Positions 51,601-53,421 are shown, counted from the stretch's first letter. The stretch: 64,000 bases of DNA from Gammaproteobacteria bacterium (GCA_018067045.1 JAGPVL010000037.1:1-64000), one strand, 5' to 3'. Notes: generated by a model from the sequence alone, not told the origin. Numbers and translations: made by a program.

Positions 51601-53421
51601 AATATAATCCGTCCCCTCACCTGTTTCGCTAGGACGCTCCTCTACTATCGGGGCAGACGCTTGCCCGACTTCCTTTGCATCTAAATAAAATAAAATATTG
51701 CGAAGATCGAGGTTAATCGCTGAAGGGTTGCTGCCCATGTTCTTTTCGATCTGAACCACGAGTGGTACGCCTTCGACCACTCGTTGGCCATCATTTGGCG
51801 ACACGACCTCTATTTGACCAATATGCAGAACATTACTTTTAGTGCCGACCGTCACGTTCTTTTCAGGTGACTGAGAGGTATTACCAAAAGTATCCGTAGC
51901 CAATGCGACTAAAGAAAGCGTCTTGCCCAGCATTTGCTCACTGATAGGTAAGATCACACCGTAAGGCGGCTTAAAGCTCGAACTTATGGGAGTACCGTCA
52001 ACGAGAAAATCGACACGCGAGACTCCGACGTCATCAGAAGCACGGGCAAATAATTGATAATCGGAACCGACAATTGCGGCGCCATCAATATCCAGCGAAA
52101 CGTCCGGCGGCGCGTCCTGTGCGGCAACAGGAAACTCCAGAGGACTCACGGCCACGTCAGTGAGATTTAGACGCACCATCGCGGGTTCGATTTCGGGGAT
52201 GACGCCACCAGAGCGCAGCCGTCCGGCCTTATCCGACTGCAGCAAGGACGCGACGCTTAATACCTCCAAATTGCGTTTCCAATTCTCGGGGATTGGCACC
52301 CGTTCGCCATCGCTGAGAACAGCGCTTAACGGCGGCAGCTCTAAATAACGATTCAACCGCTCCAGCACCAAAGGCGATGATTCACTTACACCTTCAAGCT
52401 CAAGGCGATCAACCGTCACAGAAAAATCAGCTCTGACTGGAACCACCACGGAATCAACTCCGGGGTAGCCCACCGTAATCGTTACGCTAGTGCCCAGTGT
52501 CTCTTGCAGGGCATACACCAAACCTGCGGCGGAAACCCCGATTAAGTCAGGATGGCTACTTTCATAGGTAACCCCGGCGCCCGAACCAGGCAAAGCGACC
52601 TCACCACGAAACTGAAAGTCGACCACCGGCACAATGGCCGGTTTTTGCAGAGGGTTGGTTATAACGATTCTATCCGGCAAGACGCGGAGTCCTTCCACTG
52701 CCTCAGATATCTCACCGCCAATGAAACGAATATCCGACAGCGTCGTCTTGTTACCGTAGGCATCGACAGCCGCAACGTCGATTAGCGCCATAGCATCCGC
52801 TGCGACAACATCTAGACTAAGCTCCCCTGCCACCGGCAAGGCTACCTGATATTGAGTTTGCCCCTCGCTGTCCGGAAAGACACGCATACTATCAACGCGA
52901 GCAAAAGCCTCCTGTGCCGCAGCACTCACAACGCCGCCACGGGCACGTAATACAGATGCTCGCAACCCCGTCATTGATACCGTGAGGTAACTCAGATCAA
53001 CCGCATCGTCAGCCTCAAGAGTCAGAATGAGCTGCTGCCCATCTTCCCCGCTCTCTATAGCGATATCAGAAATCAAAAGCGTCGGCGCTGTTGAATCAGC
53101 AACAGGGAACGTCTCTTCGATTACCTGCTCGATACCGCCTAGACGAGTCACAGTCACACGAGGAGTAAGACGACTGGCACCGGCGAGAGAAAAGCGTGTC
53201 ACGCAAACGGCAGTTGCGTCGCTGGTCCGCTCATAGGAGGGCGTAGCGCCACCCGTTACGGTAATGCCAGTAATAGAATCACAGTCTGAAAGGGTGGCAA
53301 CATAGGGAATTGCAGTAGAGCCGATGCCGTCAACAACTCCATCGGCGCGGATGTCTTCCCCATATACACAGTGTGAAAAAAGAGCGAACCCAAGCGCGAA
53401 GCACGCTTTCCTTGCGAGCAT
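15601..53421 (-). CDS. Giant secreted protein (about 12,606 aa): Ig-like, LVIVD-propeller, SbsA-Ig, IPT/TIG and thrombospondin-3 domains
   Basis: One unbroken frame encodes about 12,606 residues, probably over 1.3 MDa. I start it at the ATG at 53421, because it has AAGGGA 7 bases upstream and begins a clean Sec signal (residues 1-21, ending CVYG). A GTG 63 bases upstream only adds a polar extension. Approximate order by residue: bacterial Ig-like repeats (ASDDVGVSRVDFLVDG type) 440-2900; six cycles of beta-propeller, SbsA-type Ig and IPT/TIG domains 3215-7110; further propeller and Ig blocks to about 10,550; thrombospondin-3 calcium loops 10,665-10,750, near 10,890 and 11,690-11,740; then a beta-rich tail with several CxxC or CxxxC pairs ending PMECVENPV. 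I see no membrane anchor, sortase signal, autotransporter barrel or type I secretion tail. Repetitive beta modules with calcium sites fit an extracellular fibre, adhesin or stalk. It is the first gene of an operon that also makes two foldases and a toxin-like protein. The domain calls are solid as classes; the role is inferred. Confidence 0.9.
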   Translation of the reverse strand: MLARKACFALGFALFSHCVYGEDIRADGVVDGIGSTAIPYVATLSDCDSITGITVTGGATPSYERTSDATAVCVTRFSLAGASRLTPRVTVTRLGGIEQVIEETFPVADSTAPTLLISDIAIESGEDGQQLILTLEADDAVDLSYLTVSMTGLRASVLRARGGVVSAAAQEAFARVDSMRVFPDSEGQTQYQVALPVAGELSLDVVAADAMALIDVAAVDAYGNKTTLSDIRFIGGEISEAVEGLRVLPDRIVITNPLQKPAIVPVVDFQFRGEVALPGSGAGVTYESSHPDLIGVSAAGLVYALQETLGTSVTITVGYPGVDSVVVPVRADFSVTVDRLELEGVSESSPLVLERLNRYLELPPLSAVLSDGERVPIPENWKRNLEVLSVASLLQSDKAGRLRSGGVIPEIEPAMVRLNLTDVAVSPLEFPVAAQDAPPDVSLDIDGAAIVGSDYQLFARASDDVGVSRVDFLVDGTPISSSFKPPYGVILPISEQMLGKTLSLVALATDTFGNTSQSPEKNVTVGTKSNVLHIGQIEVVSPNDGQRVVEGVPLVVQIEKNMGSNPSAINLDLRNILFYLDAKEVGQASAPIVEERPSETGEGTDYIFIWRARLMLPQVSTSETSVSLGIKLIGSGDRQKDLPTRLIRVVANQPPSALIKSPVEGAAVTAGDTVDVKVAYSDDTGGFGARVELLDGSDVIGLIEGGKKELPERDVLNPSVEEAAFSVPTSEEDIGKVLSLRARITDFHGKSYTTEPRDLSIVADQPPSIAISHPVEGSSYIAGMPINLRASASDDVKVKRVDFYVDGRLSSSDYSAPFSIQHDTEPLTGKERRLTITAEAFDSADQRAEAAPVTVVLGHDEVAPVLNLASPSITETEAGLDLAPVLEREPFVLKFTGFDNLGATRIEVEGIARANGNSGAWQLTGQPTDVATEAQLPLLSIPSALNAYSALALIEAPAFSHTANVDQDLYRITARIFDDRGNKSEMTFAVAVRADAPPAVTRLDADQPAYQLRDTLRISVLAEDDKAISQLHYRVYQGESLLHESQKSEPVDFFGLKSVQSSLSLPVSDLGIANQDASIRIDVTATDDRGVLSDVKSLQVPISADGEGPSFSFVTPAESARLLAGSSQQFNYRVVDKSHLASLSISTQQGVQVHQSPLSGKEQTGSFSYTLGEQAGDLTFLINVTDEFGNVTEKSASFRIIENAPPTITVRQPAPGSRLEEGEKVPVNFTVADDNSTSSAVVYVEKAGVRIYQHTFSASQIAQAVARASFLNVSVPVPARPESGESFLFAIEATDNEGAVSVKDLDVFIVDDLDPPVVDVSEPSTAISVLPGDIFKIAGTVVDNNGVETLEVVLRDAADIEYIIESEGAFSRIDKIETIELPNPGSFGSVVADQRTVIAFSGKYRLPLSWLNRTGEEFDLFVRATDFGPNSAESIPQKFTVLADGESPVISVSSPSKSVIERTNARVALAVTDNLGIATVAISLDDGSGAVLLHEQDGESKASVRINALELPLPTGVIPAEGIPQLLIVTAEDISGNQAELRYDYRVMPDQAPTVISVKPAPEKLAVAGSPVYQTLQINDDYPTDGTYVQPVMSSLKEAQGDRAFIGRFELGDVGRPQLVMLPTLHWTYPEATSSPVELRMNGQSVLTLATESALHYSPKKVETIEILASGDAPSYRVTQWWNDLCQAAPIVREFPAGSLDVEALLVDGVTHIDIEPIYVGGARSLHGLTLYNNTLTGIKDYFYDDERLSLRERALFTARLADANSPSSSAILQVFPGITTYALQSNYPSIGLMPADTARYRDLALFAHGTDRFADERDPVQLSALRYVELMPDDGAPESLLSAPVSGEDVVQGQVLSFRAQASDNTNVIKRVMLQGADGKVYFEQSGRVGVPAHNFHWQIPAALQPGLLPLNLSVEDPSGHRTALEVLLPVNANAPPAISLNGFAFYYVGNNYRKQYTDPARLALNEFWVRAGESFKVSIDALDDAALAHVEMARVQPDGGEVLLKRWSFDTQCPQLPEVHFNQDHVVVFDQAVPTEYVLRTVDSFGQHAERRFIVNPEINVVPEVRVISPKNNHIIAAGTFKIPVKLVATDDRILPSAFRFFVDGKEARMQDLRTVNVIDAGEDGPAQAEAFLDIYDSLEQGYGVAVAQDYGTISSPYAMAWTGELDLPPGVTGAGSDIELTVVITDSDTATARDKVKILLQPDDIKPESVVYSPVAGDKVYEASFVDVVFAGYDNVKVEGLELYTGYGALIDGDYVQSSYGPAVRVVDSIPSRDERPISTANIDTPDYTHRVGIDRLANIANTLGVQLADTERVDIWFKLLARDASGNVRSREISIPVRVDERPVVDVIEPQPGESAVGASQLYVNVNAHDDVAVDSVRLRGVHQGAEIFNVLLRQPPYAYSVQLPAFNTEDDSANEVAFVVEAIDSYGAASGDLDKHTASESFTVRLVEDQPPATVIASPDDGSSVIEGQAVVVEVNALDDVGIDQVALSITGLVSGNRTLIDYDYPYEFLINVPYGQAGESFTLNASSTEKRLSSPRTVSALKSVTINVDSDIDAPDLNVIAPGQGATAVEGKTISWQFEAIDNVRVTSATLELHVDANRDGSYSADEMFTRKVILAAPYSGTIALARFEDYLGATAEGIDQLSARLLISARDGAGNQSTATVPVTLLRNQPPQVSAINILDTRGFNLGAALSNITEGRSIVVSVQATDFETGVDSVKLYQSIGEPGNHQYKVVGEDIAAPFQFHLTVPVGHVGDELAFSALAKDIEGNISDQSLPRILIIAEDQPPTAEIIQPSNDLSAVIRGEPLTVSVRVEDDLGLEGIERVDFLINDSLAYSAYASLSDTDGTFAQDNIYRAELNLPENADGVTIQAVAYDVLGHTGTSQVVRVGVVEDTIIPKLEQLFPVDRDIVTANETMRTIVAVRDIGDEQNRNVTQTWVREYRADDGQWQTLASRDVSLIRDDQRDADDETPVSDPDNYRYIYWADLTDGNILRREMRKQERLRVVTTVTTANHQVTQESLHEVGLAVDRRRYVLPNVKQAVPSLSEKNLARSVYYSSLARYQGSERTGALMTSWSTVDPMLMEPGIGNGGLESVRASYGDNGIPLRTGLYMLDAMEARSDDGNGTEYLYSELLSGAAEIFLGAISTIHADENAIFAAKSGLPESGLIRQALTDGYTNALQSSIERDNSSGAVYDQNGAGELLIFNNQNGDGQFGLPYLLAGRVDMPYPDVHGVARQGDIVFVANGNGGVQVVDISNFLSPYRVSFVKPNGYARDVKVADGYLFIAASHEGVVVVDITDPSLPVIATFDTLGVANRLQIVGSRLYVTNMAGDGKVSELNIVDIADPYHLRMVKTVAFEPNRSDYVADGVYDVFVAGNLAYLGVLESDQEDAPAQTRVEALKLSLLEQSEEDATIPIVVNRDPSLRDFSVRDLLMVDGSLEMAAGLGGVARASLAELTVVQHAPYEGEDQVSGALEKVSVELSAVLDPATDLSANIKVYQGAWPFVEDVSAQFSAEFGVRDSAPAYRFIDITPVSADVWRAGETYHVELEKGLPPLGGDVLLMSGPYRFSFHISAAGAAAAPQIDQISPDVGDVNGATRVVLSGTHLGESPTVLIGGREAVVQSVAQVGDIEQVTVLTPPNYAGPAAVKLVNDAGLSDIHYGAFLYSDGLKISFIDPGVVRSSQAGEGDVVNVVGYGFHRGVTIKAWPSNDPENVIESDVDGDVLRLNSSERMAWTVPDFGQSYRGFVDVEISDTTGRRHWLPRALFYGQLSVSRSISTSSGSSNAPDPALLPPGKIMGLASDSELNLIYVLGKGDGNASKSTSAEAYRDAQAPSWISLVHYDRDRLEDAAPMHGFGYLNMSPELIPAAMHLADRYLYVSAAGRELPFIDMPYEGKPYLLVYNREDRVPDAVGDNTSRDRDMLYALHLPLSHAPHKLFQLGQLLVAPANDGVALVSLANPEHPGVISVIRSAVLEGRTTSLAGRISGAWLEGDKLIVQARGSGAAYRVVYDLSKAGAPQLSASSMPQSLNDSVLLRNQTASARGGELYVFDNTVSKNPVELGRYSGNGFVIGHALNHVASNSLTATLTQKACGEKVAEQYVRLLDISDPANVLLHDAPKTFNCASMEGLSVASEEVGALPFPLAFTDDGLLLTSDFALRIVDTLTQDLRATSPQPSEAGVSRDATLMLQFSLPLEAPALQSTQSWLEQYISLVSIEGGAQGEPLNVAFSIDTDNPRKVWLTPQSSLLPNNLYRIVMRGNPAARRVDGFFDYQMEFTTSSRLGAAVTIDSVTTPFVPTSGGTVSFLAANAGADPAVLIGGQATTILASEAQSNGLTRYDVSAPSSVSGSASLVIVTADGSRADLAGSVNYVEPLVLNSLSPSLGNVDGGTTVTLKGRGFRADATRLNVFFGDFPVDPETIRVVDGSTLTVVTPAATLGKVDVRIEADDGQVVTLPSGYEFLQPPQANVYGQTRMRDVQVDPTGTWAVVASNRGVSIINIQGSAWTARPSNPLNPDQLTKFIDENGDKDDDRFVTTVELPDQWQAQRVGLFFERGTDRVLVSALKRAGDAAVEGALFVIAFDSTDVTRSQIIRELKLPGNLARGMIIENDLAVVAMGDAGLGLVDVRLQSKAYVQALTPIPAAVPVLDLDSVVVNAGQASRYVAVGGRYNAATEGLDDIQAPGSRGFNILENDPQGGLRILSSLDIVGLSVDVEGDYAYVAAADGGLVIVDISDTTNPKVAARVSEFGSVRDVALWMNSAYIVTDRGVYTFDVTDPTQPRYVAGQDQPSADLYAVLATRFGVLAVGDAPYGTGTTGYLGVFNDILLKLSDVLPTNRLIDQRVGGSQIRLRFNKAIDQYALNQERFIVRDSQGNSLPFSLNIENNEAIITFPALLNIVAGEQIEVIAEAGLASVKPVEGQPALLLYELGSDQRVEFIWRGGLSSTPTIDTVLPRRVLAGDDLRMYIGARGVPNSDADTRFWLGGVPLSVSGSTQSEEDSRVTIFTVNTPPLEQPGLYDLTMEVRVQGVWQAVTYRGAMTVDAPLTISAVQPPWGKLSGGDTVILSGTGFEPGNTVVDGLRVDIGNVPVRDIEVLSSEKIRITTPIGVPGRASVRVEHRDGQVVHQDNAFGYGLRQLAASRISLMKPTDIEVIEEEGIAIASGGRYDYNAMPMTIVSGVEVPEGFYAGALDIQNPDRVDLVGGVSSLPATGNAYEELVRWITSLVVAPSEACLVDVKEQCVERSPEERSLYERTKGIEMTTMPDAMQLQVTREIEDGVERRRIYVAAGTKGLVRLNGDELNGLQLLNEMRVGKGSGMPSMVVAGQAAYGSVFGLTSQNPIAQECTGYGVGKDPSTAAAMRVIGYQYAADPVDFDGLAGAMSGYQLRQMDRRLLAIGGLGAGYGPKAVPVACPSTVDPATIGTELNGTSIQISDILDPLLRRDYNVTGTVADALIYGDYLIATDANGIEIQHMRRSEDVVRLEFEDHQGEVSRGEALRRYGNLLLVSSERGIYAVDISEPLAPQIISAGNVEKVHQLAIFKDRLLAAAGSAGVRSFELPGAVVLESSVDQGQFLANSAALTIHFNEPVTLASLQQADAVSVERLESGAAVAASVTSVDGEDESRTFNVEFTREPNVNYRLHVNSAANLRSGGIWLPFQVEFTAAAEGAQQPHIERVENGVRLRADDRAIDIFGRDFSATAEVRVNDLPVSYQRIDAGHIQIPSGAVDMLPLTTGMHHLQVVDQGLTDYAFGALVLGDSFGGNVFSMTPDTADIAGGNEITVRASQATILPGTKVVLRSKTTGDQLESLKTAEGLYIVNLHDDVRTLNEFRFWLPGVIEPDVYEVFLRIGNEEQYVSDFSYRLPEGEVIGLPNYPPMSIGATLAQDELLYVGVSSGSAPTDSNRFLMNAGIEIYDTSITVRPVRLSQLSTEGAVTGLALSDEILWAAAGSQGLLQVSVQDPSAPLLLRSEAVPGYSVTDVALNQRHSWLAMAAASDLGVGFVRLIDTRSDYLAPPAGVTPIAFADGEMAGRPLDVAWHGDALYVLLQTANELKLVVIDDIYAPQDAQVQGLGMSASADASLLVQHGRVLVSNNGELTVHQQDPSGVWLPSYWASVPAGSGELAMQNGALLVAGKDGPQTINLVGLAVTAVTPANTTVLGVGDQIRVQFSALINTSNAPASISLLDANGNDISEFFAIDAINSLQGGVVTITYVSPATVGSLSLQVPEQLLALNGRPLTSAVEAEFGLSSDAALSIHQVTEQTSGSNFIHGDGDELLQVSGSGFGDDASVLAVYLGQTQLPQASITLISDSELQLQPQALFLGSQAVALPLVIERTGQAAHLDGAVIVVPKLEILEINPHTGPPQGGNWLEIIGRGFHDGMTVSVGGKTAGDLTVLSVNRAKVRASSGDFGYATVAVESAYFDNEVATSPRDYFYAGKAAGSAELSSDAPSPVSDMVQGDQLIYAVTGGSYDIEDKDGRRLKHLASSTARLVVVDTSDAVRPRVLEKTIAGSTYPFFHSVPGGFTATDGFTGLTRDGANLYAVGGGRLLHFDVTVPADPLYLGDVPINEVINGQAVEARTRAVVAKDNLIFVSSTQGIHVFQRDAFNKLRLLDQIDRTKLGGTPGKLFLEDDTLWFTMEIGRRVKAIELSSGYYRVTADIATADAAGNRFRPRDLLVVNDSLIVSTGERGSLVVFELDRVGGGQFAAEQPLTYLLRNGTVTAGALSLSAQTLYVAAGQGDLQLYDIAPWLANDFSQPVEMRHYFAVTGDVNALRVTGRALYAGSAFPYVDGEPVENPLDSAAGADQLGGGLSTIENDLLMITGQVPTAEATLAGDEQVMLTFNRLLDPLQFSADGPAAISVLIDGAPIAGTVHHQVVGGTSQLRFVPVNDYQSGKRYQVRVLGTVHDLHHAQLGHDYRFRFVADSALRPHIETLSPVSGSWRGGNTLSVFGNGFSAATVVQLGDQTITSDQFIALNANEITFTAPAIETAPVENLPVAIAVSNGALTDRQLGAYTYITDPRIDVVGAWNPSTDTLNGSDIRFAYGESDWVAIDGAGFGPDTKVLVAGELAQSLTQVRYNRFAFRLPEDLIGNVEISVSNRSDQQDKDVDSRLALEFVASPQLKGKYSKREGDLLLFYGDKGWSLHSTAAGGLPQLLSVMSMEGVLSAGEKPIDVALQGDKVAVLTSLKQLFVYSISNPLNPLLQHSWVNSDGLNIETIDISGNALVLRGGNKLWLGNLSPVEIMPVPVTGLQAALLDEHGVYLLTDQAVEFRSFAEPTQIQSSFAYLSVGPTGFALRDQRLLLTSQNEVEVIDARRLRAGDPLAGAGILSVPGVFSADLNGELLAVLSKTAGITKASIVDVGPHGGNYVMASRHVADVRGTVSADATVRFNGAQFEWQSGDTLYAATLPIDNFWKLLPVRINGSGQEVIARYSGAGDAWRNVMLDVMPASTGVPIAGYNQQVGDQIRFRVFSDTYVQGEGYNVALGATPSTSVRGAEVQFDMPWYIDAAPLFGFDNASLDVLTPSSTITDRAETFTLIGQRLDAVVALSINGQTFTAADWTVSDDATSLSFAATFSQPGIASVIATLVNGEQVVLPASLVVTQSVAINSVVSAKANGSEVSDTTSTSITISGAGFDGDIAVHLLRVDKQQQLFSSSNVTASRVDSSTLRIQSRGGEPGERLQVVVVRGSTNEQVYAEESQWLTVVDDTAPVIEKVLKPSYLEPMQIIANEPITVTGFQVVQEFLDYSGADEADISAQFELVQISPIVWHVRNANSTALNHNARYRFRMTGVSDAAGNVVAAKFYGSVQSPAGEVPATFLSTDTLPPRNLQITAVRADGRAISAPLNLATQLTRGRQYEFVVSGEDNYDANVRYQYRLASDYPENYGGERSVGWDRDSQETRFTLNVTEAFQLADIRLIARDTAGNELQQRFQGSLRDPAINFDGLSTDPAEPEESVSATLHYVLSGDVDMLDSAVLRVTDMPAAAPIDVLTSMTISADGTQRSGSTRFLNPKIKDVAEGLEGSESIQIPVYLHTTFGFTGQRTFETAYTLYKDRTPPTLSIVSPQEGDFIAFDERTDIIIQAFDKYGIETVEVSRDGGAWETLADIRRYSFTVSKDDYAEGVAPQVDVQVRATDPNGNSSSRSVSLRAYDPSEGAPQVAILSPRNGAVFYENEQTTFEVALQRVTSAKLCLDIGGIPADDAACINVTRSPDADDRVLVPVQLPPTGEDIVVLARLQSGTLKSYAFLNVRADDGLTETPSFSVTPNDVVLAGTGVAIVADVPTNMPDFSDSSAVELSDPQGQPPLLLPMRGLNALQPLSAIGDAVDIDALLRDRSGNETNTLTTLTKQPYFTGAQHVLWQGATSDEQVVGAVWTPAGIVWAVNSETGAALHDESGVFWSATNVALENIAFSGTALLAEVTEGQQQNTYRWQRGESQWQAPVVRALPGNAIAVQGDRVWRQLGATIQSWHFSQGDWIDSAGLTIAEPVKATATVGDALLLLTASGLQVLDVDTSDVPKVYRVALFARADAQGMTATTDRIYVWQDSALDVLTLNAAGELAALHSVEVSGNIDAVMATDDDIIRVTATQANQAQWWWFENDALRGIQRAQHDLAKLVPGAMLSWNSTSENSALIEQVIDRQHGSYAPLVSATATVAGVEITLSGTDGRYVEAAFTDGARAVMAQRISRDSWVISWGALQGAAVLNVQLHQHGRIDNVNTSLPSFVADATVANVIPSNGDTVAQGATVPLNVALDASARVRSGVVTDGSQPGPMASADGALWRWQSQSLTESSATHRVEFDGNAIPLQAWTLIAPDNTDISVILSTPQNNALFTAGDEMAIRFSTQDQQARAFRFAQVSLIDFNGNTVQQSRVASQAVNLTWRAPSVSQREVFTLRVRSYFGDSWQYKDTDIGVTVIPQRLISQPVLNTSPIVYSGAEISLALQEPLPSGTTRVLVRDAANNIVASGSTQVTLTVPDTNALSIEASADNGQGAIQNVTSAVTVLPGYQWASLNAYSADIVLPDVDNTWLVSDRDLLDANGEVQRRFNAPISDVIRLGDRLLVALQNTSIEVIDPAESFASAGTLPITETLTKLTRYGDLLLAQAAGEPRAFRVSGNAVTPELSLQAALHDALAGEQVIDWILESDDLVLLTSNGLSRWTLTATDIAAVTQLYGVDNGADLLRLPHGYLVSTDEGALIRIDARGARRVDFDLHGTQMTLVGDDVLISEPANGTIAVIESAQVGELFLTGRYSLAQINDTLVTQGNRLWTGGVVYQWQRDNAPQLMLSAATLDTTVNIAAENGEFLLAGSIAGASRMSLESKGWSLNQIGQPFSLTIDHVVADSAYEYMLAADTGTVQVIDRVSRDVIDTLSFGQNRRPQQLALTPRYVVAAAGDTLLLRDKQDLSKQSEYTPIPGDNIVSLTTQGESIYFATASHRIQRVSGLAVPMVSHKVRRARLLDSAAANGISSLKTDGNYLYFIVDTELHRIDLTSLADVVTEASLGAVDALAVGNGRVWAALRDGSSNNIVALDPETLAVLSQGDLSMPARVRAMAVEGQMLAVAMNGGAVRLYQVGEGSASGEAAMGMPTPGFSYQQGERIALSLNESFGIDSVHYLINGRVVSASAQAPFADEIAVPGFLRNGQPFDIEVEASRQDGSVSTSVVRRVLLQGEELPANDFRVVITEPTGVSHMPKPLSVRAEVLNSNLPIEQVEFYLSETTDSAGAYQIDGKHYGPQYIIHRDYDDSYNGRWFKVRAIDMFGNTTESVPTRIERVRDEGLPQITAFSVDEPYVEVSPGRVVEKHAFTLRVNVSDAQSGIESALLRRNGTIVAAAFADGDLTFNERTALAGEVFNYTLEASDRAGNTNNASVSYTVVQDTLPVPSFAVMPDSIVEQAPFAISASASDDVAVRSLRVSWEGFDVASAAYTGFENVVAPLAVSGRDRRANRIGNTITGVMSAEAIDDIGQVGRLDQTVSVVVDQAPDISLANVSHHAADFYGNAFKVTLTNLTAVDEALDPATVSVINADTNTVLASHVLASGEASKNLNWRLPEENVSGDTFNFKLRYVDHLGQQSDSSVRSVQLSRMPNALRFNDEGGASNPRLFQAGTAARYRVDVLDDAERPVALQTVRWTLTASESGNVVEQTDISSGLDGAAVWTPNTGLKLGRYVVTAELIDFKYVAKASLAMRVLAGEMTSVTLSHVPLMEAGEQLALSIIATDAGGNAAVVHGDGSFTMSLPYNGFHFGFINDAAVQNLSAGQEVTLALKSAAYSLPIRMTTLAGLYSASAIASVGGAPVPVLYDHDGLTTTAAVPRNSLPIQVVAAAPYRLAMTLESFTNRWLAEESVLEARELATVALTVEDVYSNRVYDYAGAPVDASVNLRVDGEAVIGVSGDANALVNVLAGATDIIVTSDVAETVSLSVTNIQGVDGLQVEPLSLEFRKQRPVIVESEFDKAINNSDDTVLRLKLSEEVIAVDQNAGISAQLNGEDIAGTWQLETVQENELNTHFYLAFTSEQPLPPNQCIAIDTSASTLVGVTENDAILAQQFNVCTAAAKLTVPEELYGFENETLALGLTLADGLDPSAIAAAYLRQSFNDETLTGQSLDVLSPSITLPSLEGVEDGALLSAFPKAWYSDEGLVEIFNLPDLYDPAYAGGWAEVVEEYFFANRLEIRVLSREGDYDGDGVSNELEGATDGISPLLADTDGNGIDDGAEDLDGDGLSNAEEIVAGSSLMIADTDGDGLSDGDEVNLYQTSPTSIDSDGDNVSDFIEALSGGSPNDPAIRFIDPFFVTAMELTPASVSVDLLTDGEQITPAITLTFEVNGYVDTVSAVDLDWGELFAVTSSDANIVAANETGGSATGIGEASLRVSLLENPLVFADMAVQVFVPPLRDWDNDGVSDYVEVVSGSDPRDQFDAAIDAQYVTALSAPTQLLLNIDQSPYVAPLNAMFEHNGVQVSVTGPALIEILTATSSDESVVLAESAMLTLIAGGEADVTFQLNGDPSINAQTQVIVSTELAPIDLRIGTNPPQVIYRGAEYSQVQLFLAGDLNANTPGEIRVDGRVVSPPGSQCAEAQLDCYEDVAIEWLDSYSFGLLFTFPAGVPLSFDGVVEVDFYNYETEEVTTITRQLPVADALPAQVSLGNLELLSVEAGQVIPHTYDVLSAAHNSVRMTYLVDDVSVGPTVAQARTSTLPTSGSHIRLRPEVVASSTLDYIPQAFAFSVVGESEVPQSVDFRISNWQRLRAGGVEIEVLSLNDPELSVSWPLSYSGGVGATPEPELDYCGECVQLLPGQYALIISADRADDTGAAEDGSYYSSGTESNDMAVATLQLHYNTATVKPESGIAEVNFIHDHSAEGSFYQRTETPLVAQTWMDGKHLSVYVEEFRGGGLEPLTQTIDVGVLTVTETNGQCPLISIEQVNAAMPLPVDPINILNPIYAGDWNGGQPRNTALHEIPDIDRALFRNTRYENQDGFMRDSADWLLVEGGSFVMNMGEGNTWTLRLSVADADAQLIFLDDEGDPLSEQPQTYLGAPGLFHVEVDRLFADQIREAYDDTTAIKVRLNTAGCQQDLDIPVNLQPSAPVIQSVTFSGNTTQDFYSNIWDVEVLDADGDLAGIAVIYRVQECDPECFEYGESHAHRALGERRSLYDGDGEFGNTIDMTFGQNRFGGRFTLSGVNDLWGNVVVTTAYIVAYDGAGNATVHVMPMLDTTDTDGDGLYDYEELEIGTDPTAVDTDGDGYGDYLESFLGSDPLVEASVPHELQIYQAFSTVDEVSFDGSVNVVLGIDDPRINVPDVIVKLGGRDVPISWSLIADLQELGIQGDSVAVAKSQGEGGDMLAPNALMRMTREQGLFAIRPGISEVGYYFNDSWTFFEVVVTRPSDIPSPQLRIASSSARAPLYASAGADQPSTMLFTIDSPFEVGVIGLRDQYVEFMYDDEYRYYELNNYCSNCMRFFGDSPFGEGDGVGADYYLDQQQINIAWGDLQAETTVSVSADLYSRQYGAFTATLDVPVLVLPQVAAELNAPLDQFTQQLSVMEGDIIDLPIAYGAYGNVATAFSLNVPQEDEKYRQPLPLGQETYTRFASSSSSSRYLQYKRFYYDGSGNVPEAVMRIDVDSQYRFGGRVLRADNAALGFTVADIPAGASVSYAGVSDGRRHYDVYLPAEEGEYLLAFGADYSGSISINDAQLLSGGTYSCSDNCSSGVDVRFQKTDNGVLLPTIRPMIEGAQLATSVERIVRPDLSLTDVLSPLSPASLRLGLEYNGAPLSVSVGAGDSVVSVAGTDELNVQPGDTCEVPTISVEGARRSLKSPSENPYHSLPDPLDVRSRLIRDTFLSNRFFEYDYYDQEEPFATYDLLSYLNKAAFYSDVGSVYGGSFSPRLRVDSRSPAWLTLLDPNGEVLSFSERVGFYSSDGVNFSLNESWTSDFWGAYASAASEQDASSLLDEEGNLHVRVDTYCGYSEDISLQIPELPEYSAPQIAPPSAAASFNANSLARLPVQVMDDSGDLFLVVAAIEIDGDYHVIGEQYTAEVGDSFGDTNFGGRAGCSRVGFRAHEPGVLYFDMNVSFGGVFAGEYPLHILAVDAAGNYSVQESSVEVTESVEQQDGIDLSVPPYTPRPMECVENPV
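32065..43720 (-). repeat. Six-fold super-repeat of propeller + SbsA-Ig + TIG, about 1.95 kb per unit
   Basis: Propeller starts recur near 43715, 42020, 39990, 37990, 35810, 34085 and 32065, giving intervals of about 1.7-2.2 kb. In each cycle, LVIVD-like phrases (GGVQVVDIS, GGLVIVDISDTTNPK, LVVVDTSDAVRPR) are followed by an SbsA-type Ig domain (LRFNKAID, LTFNRLLDP, IHFNEPVT) and one or two IPT/TIG domains (SPSLGNVDGGTTVTLKG, NPHTGPPQGGNWLEIIG). The units are diverged in sequence but keep the same order. The seventh propeller is followed by a different Ig series. Confidence 0.75.
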
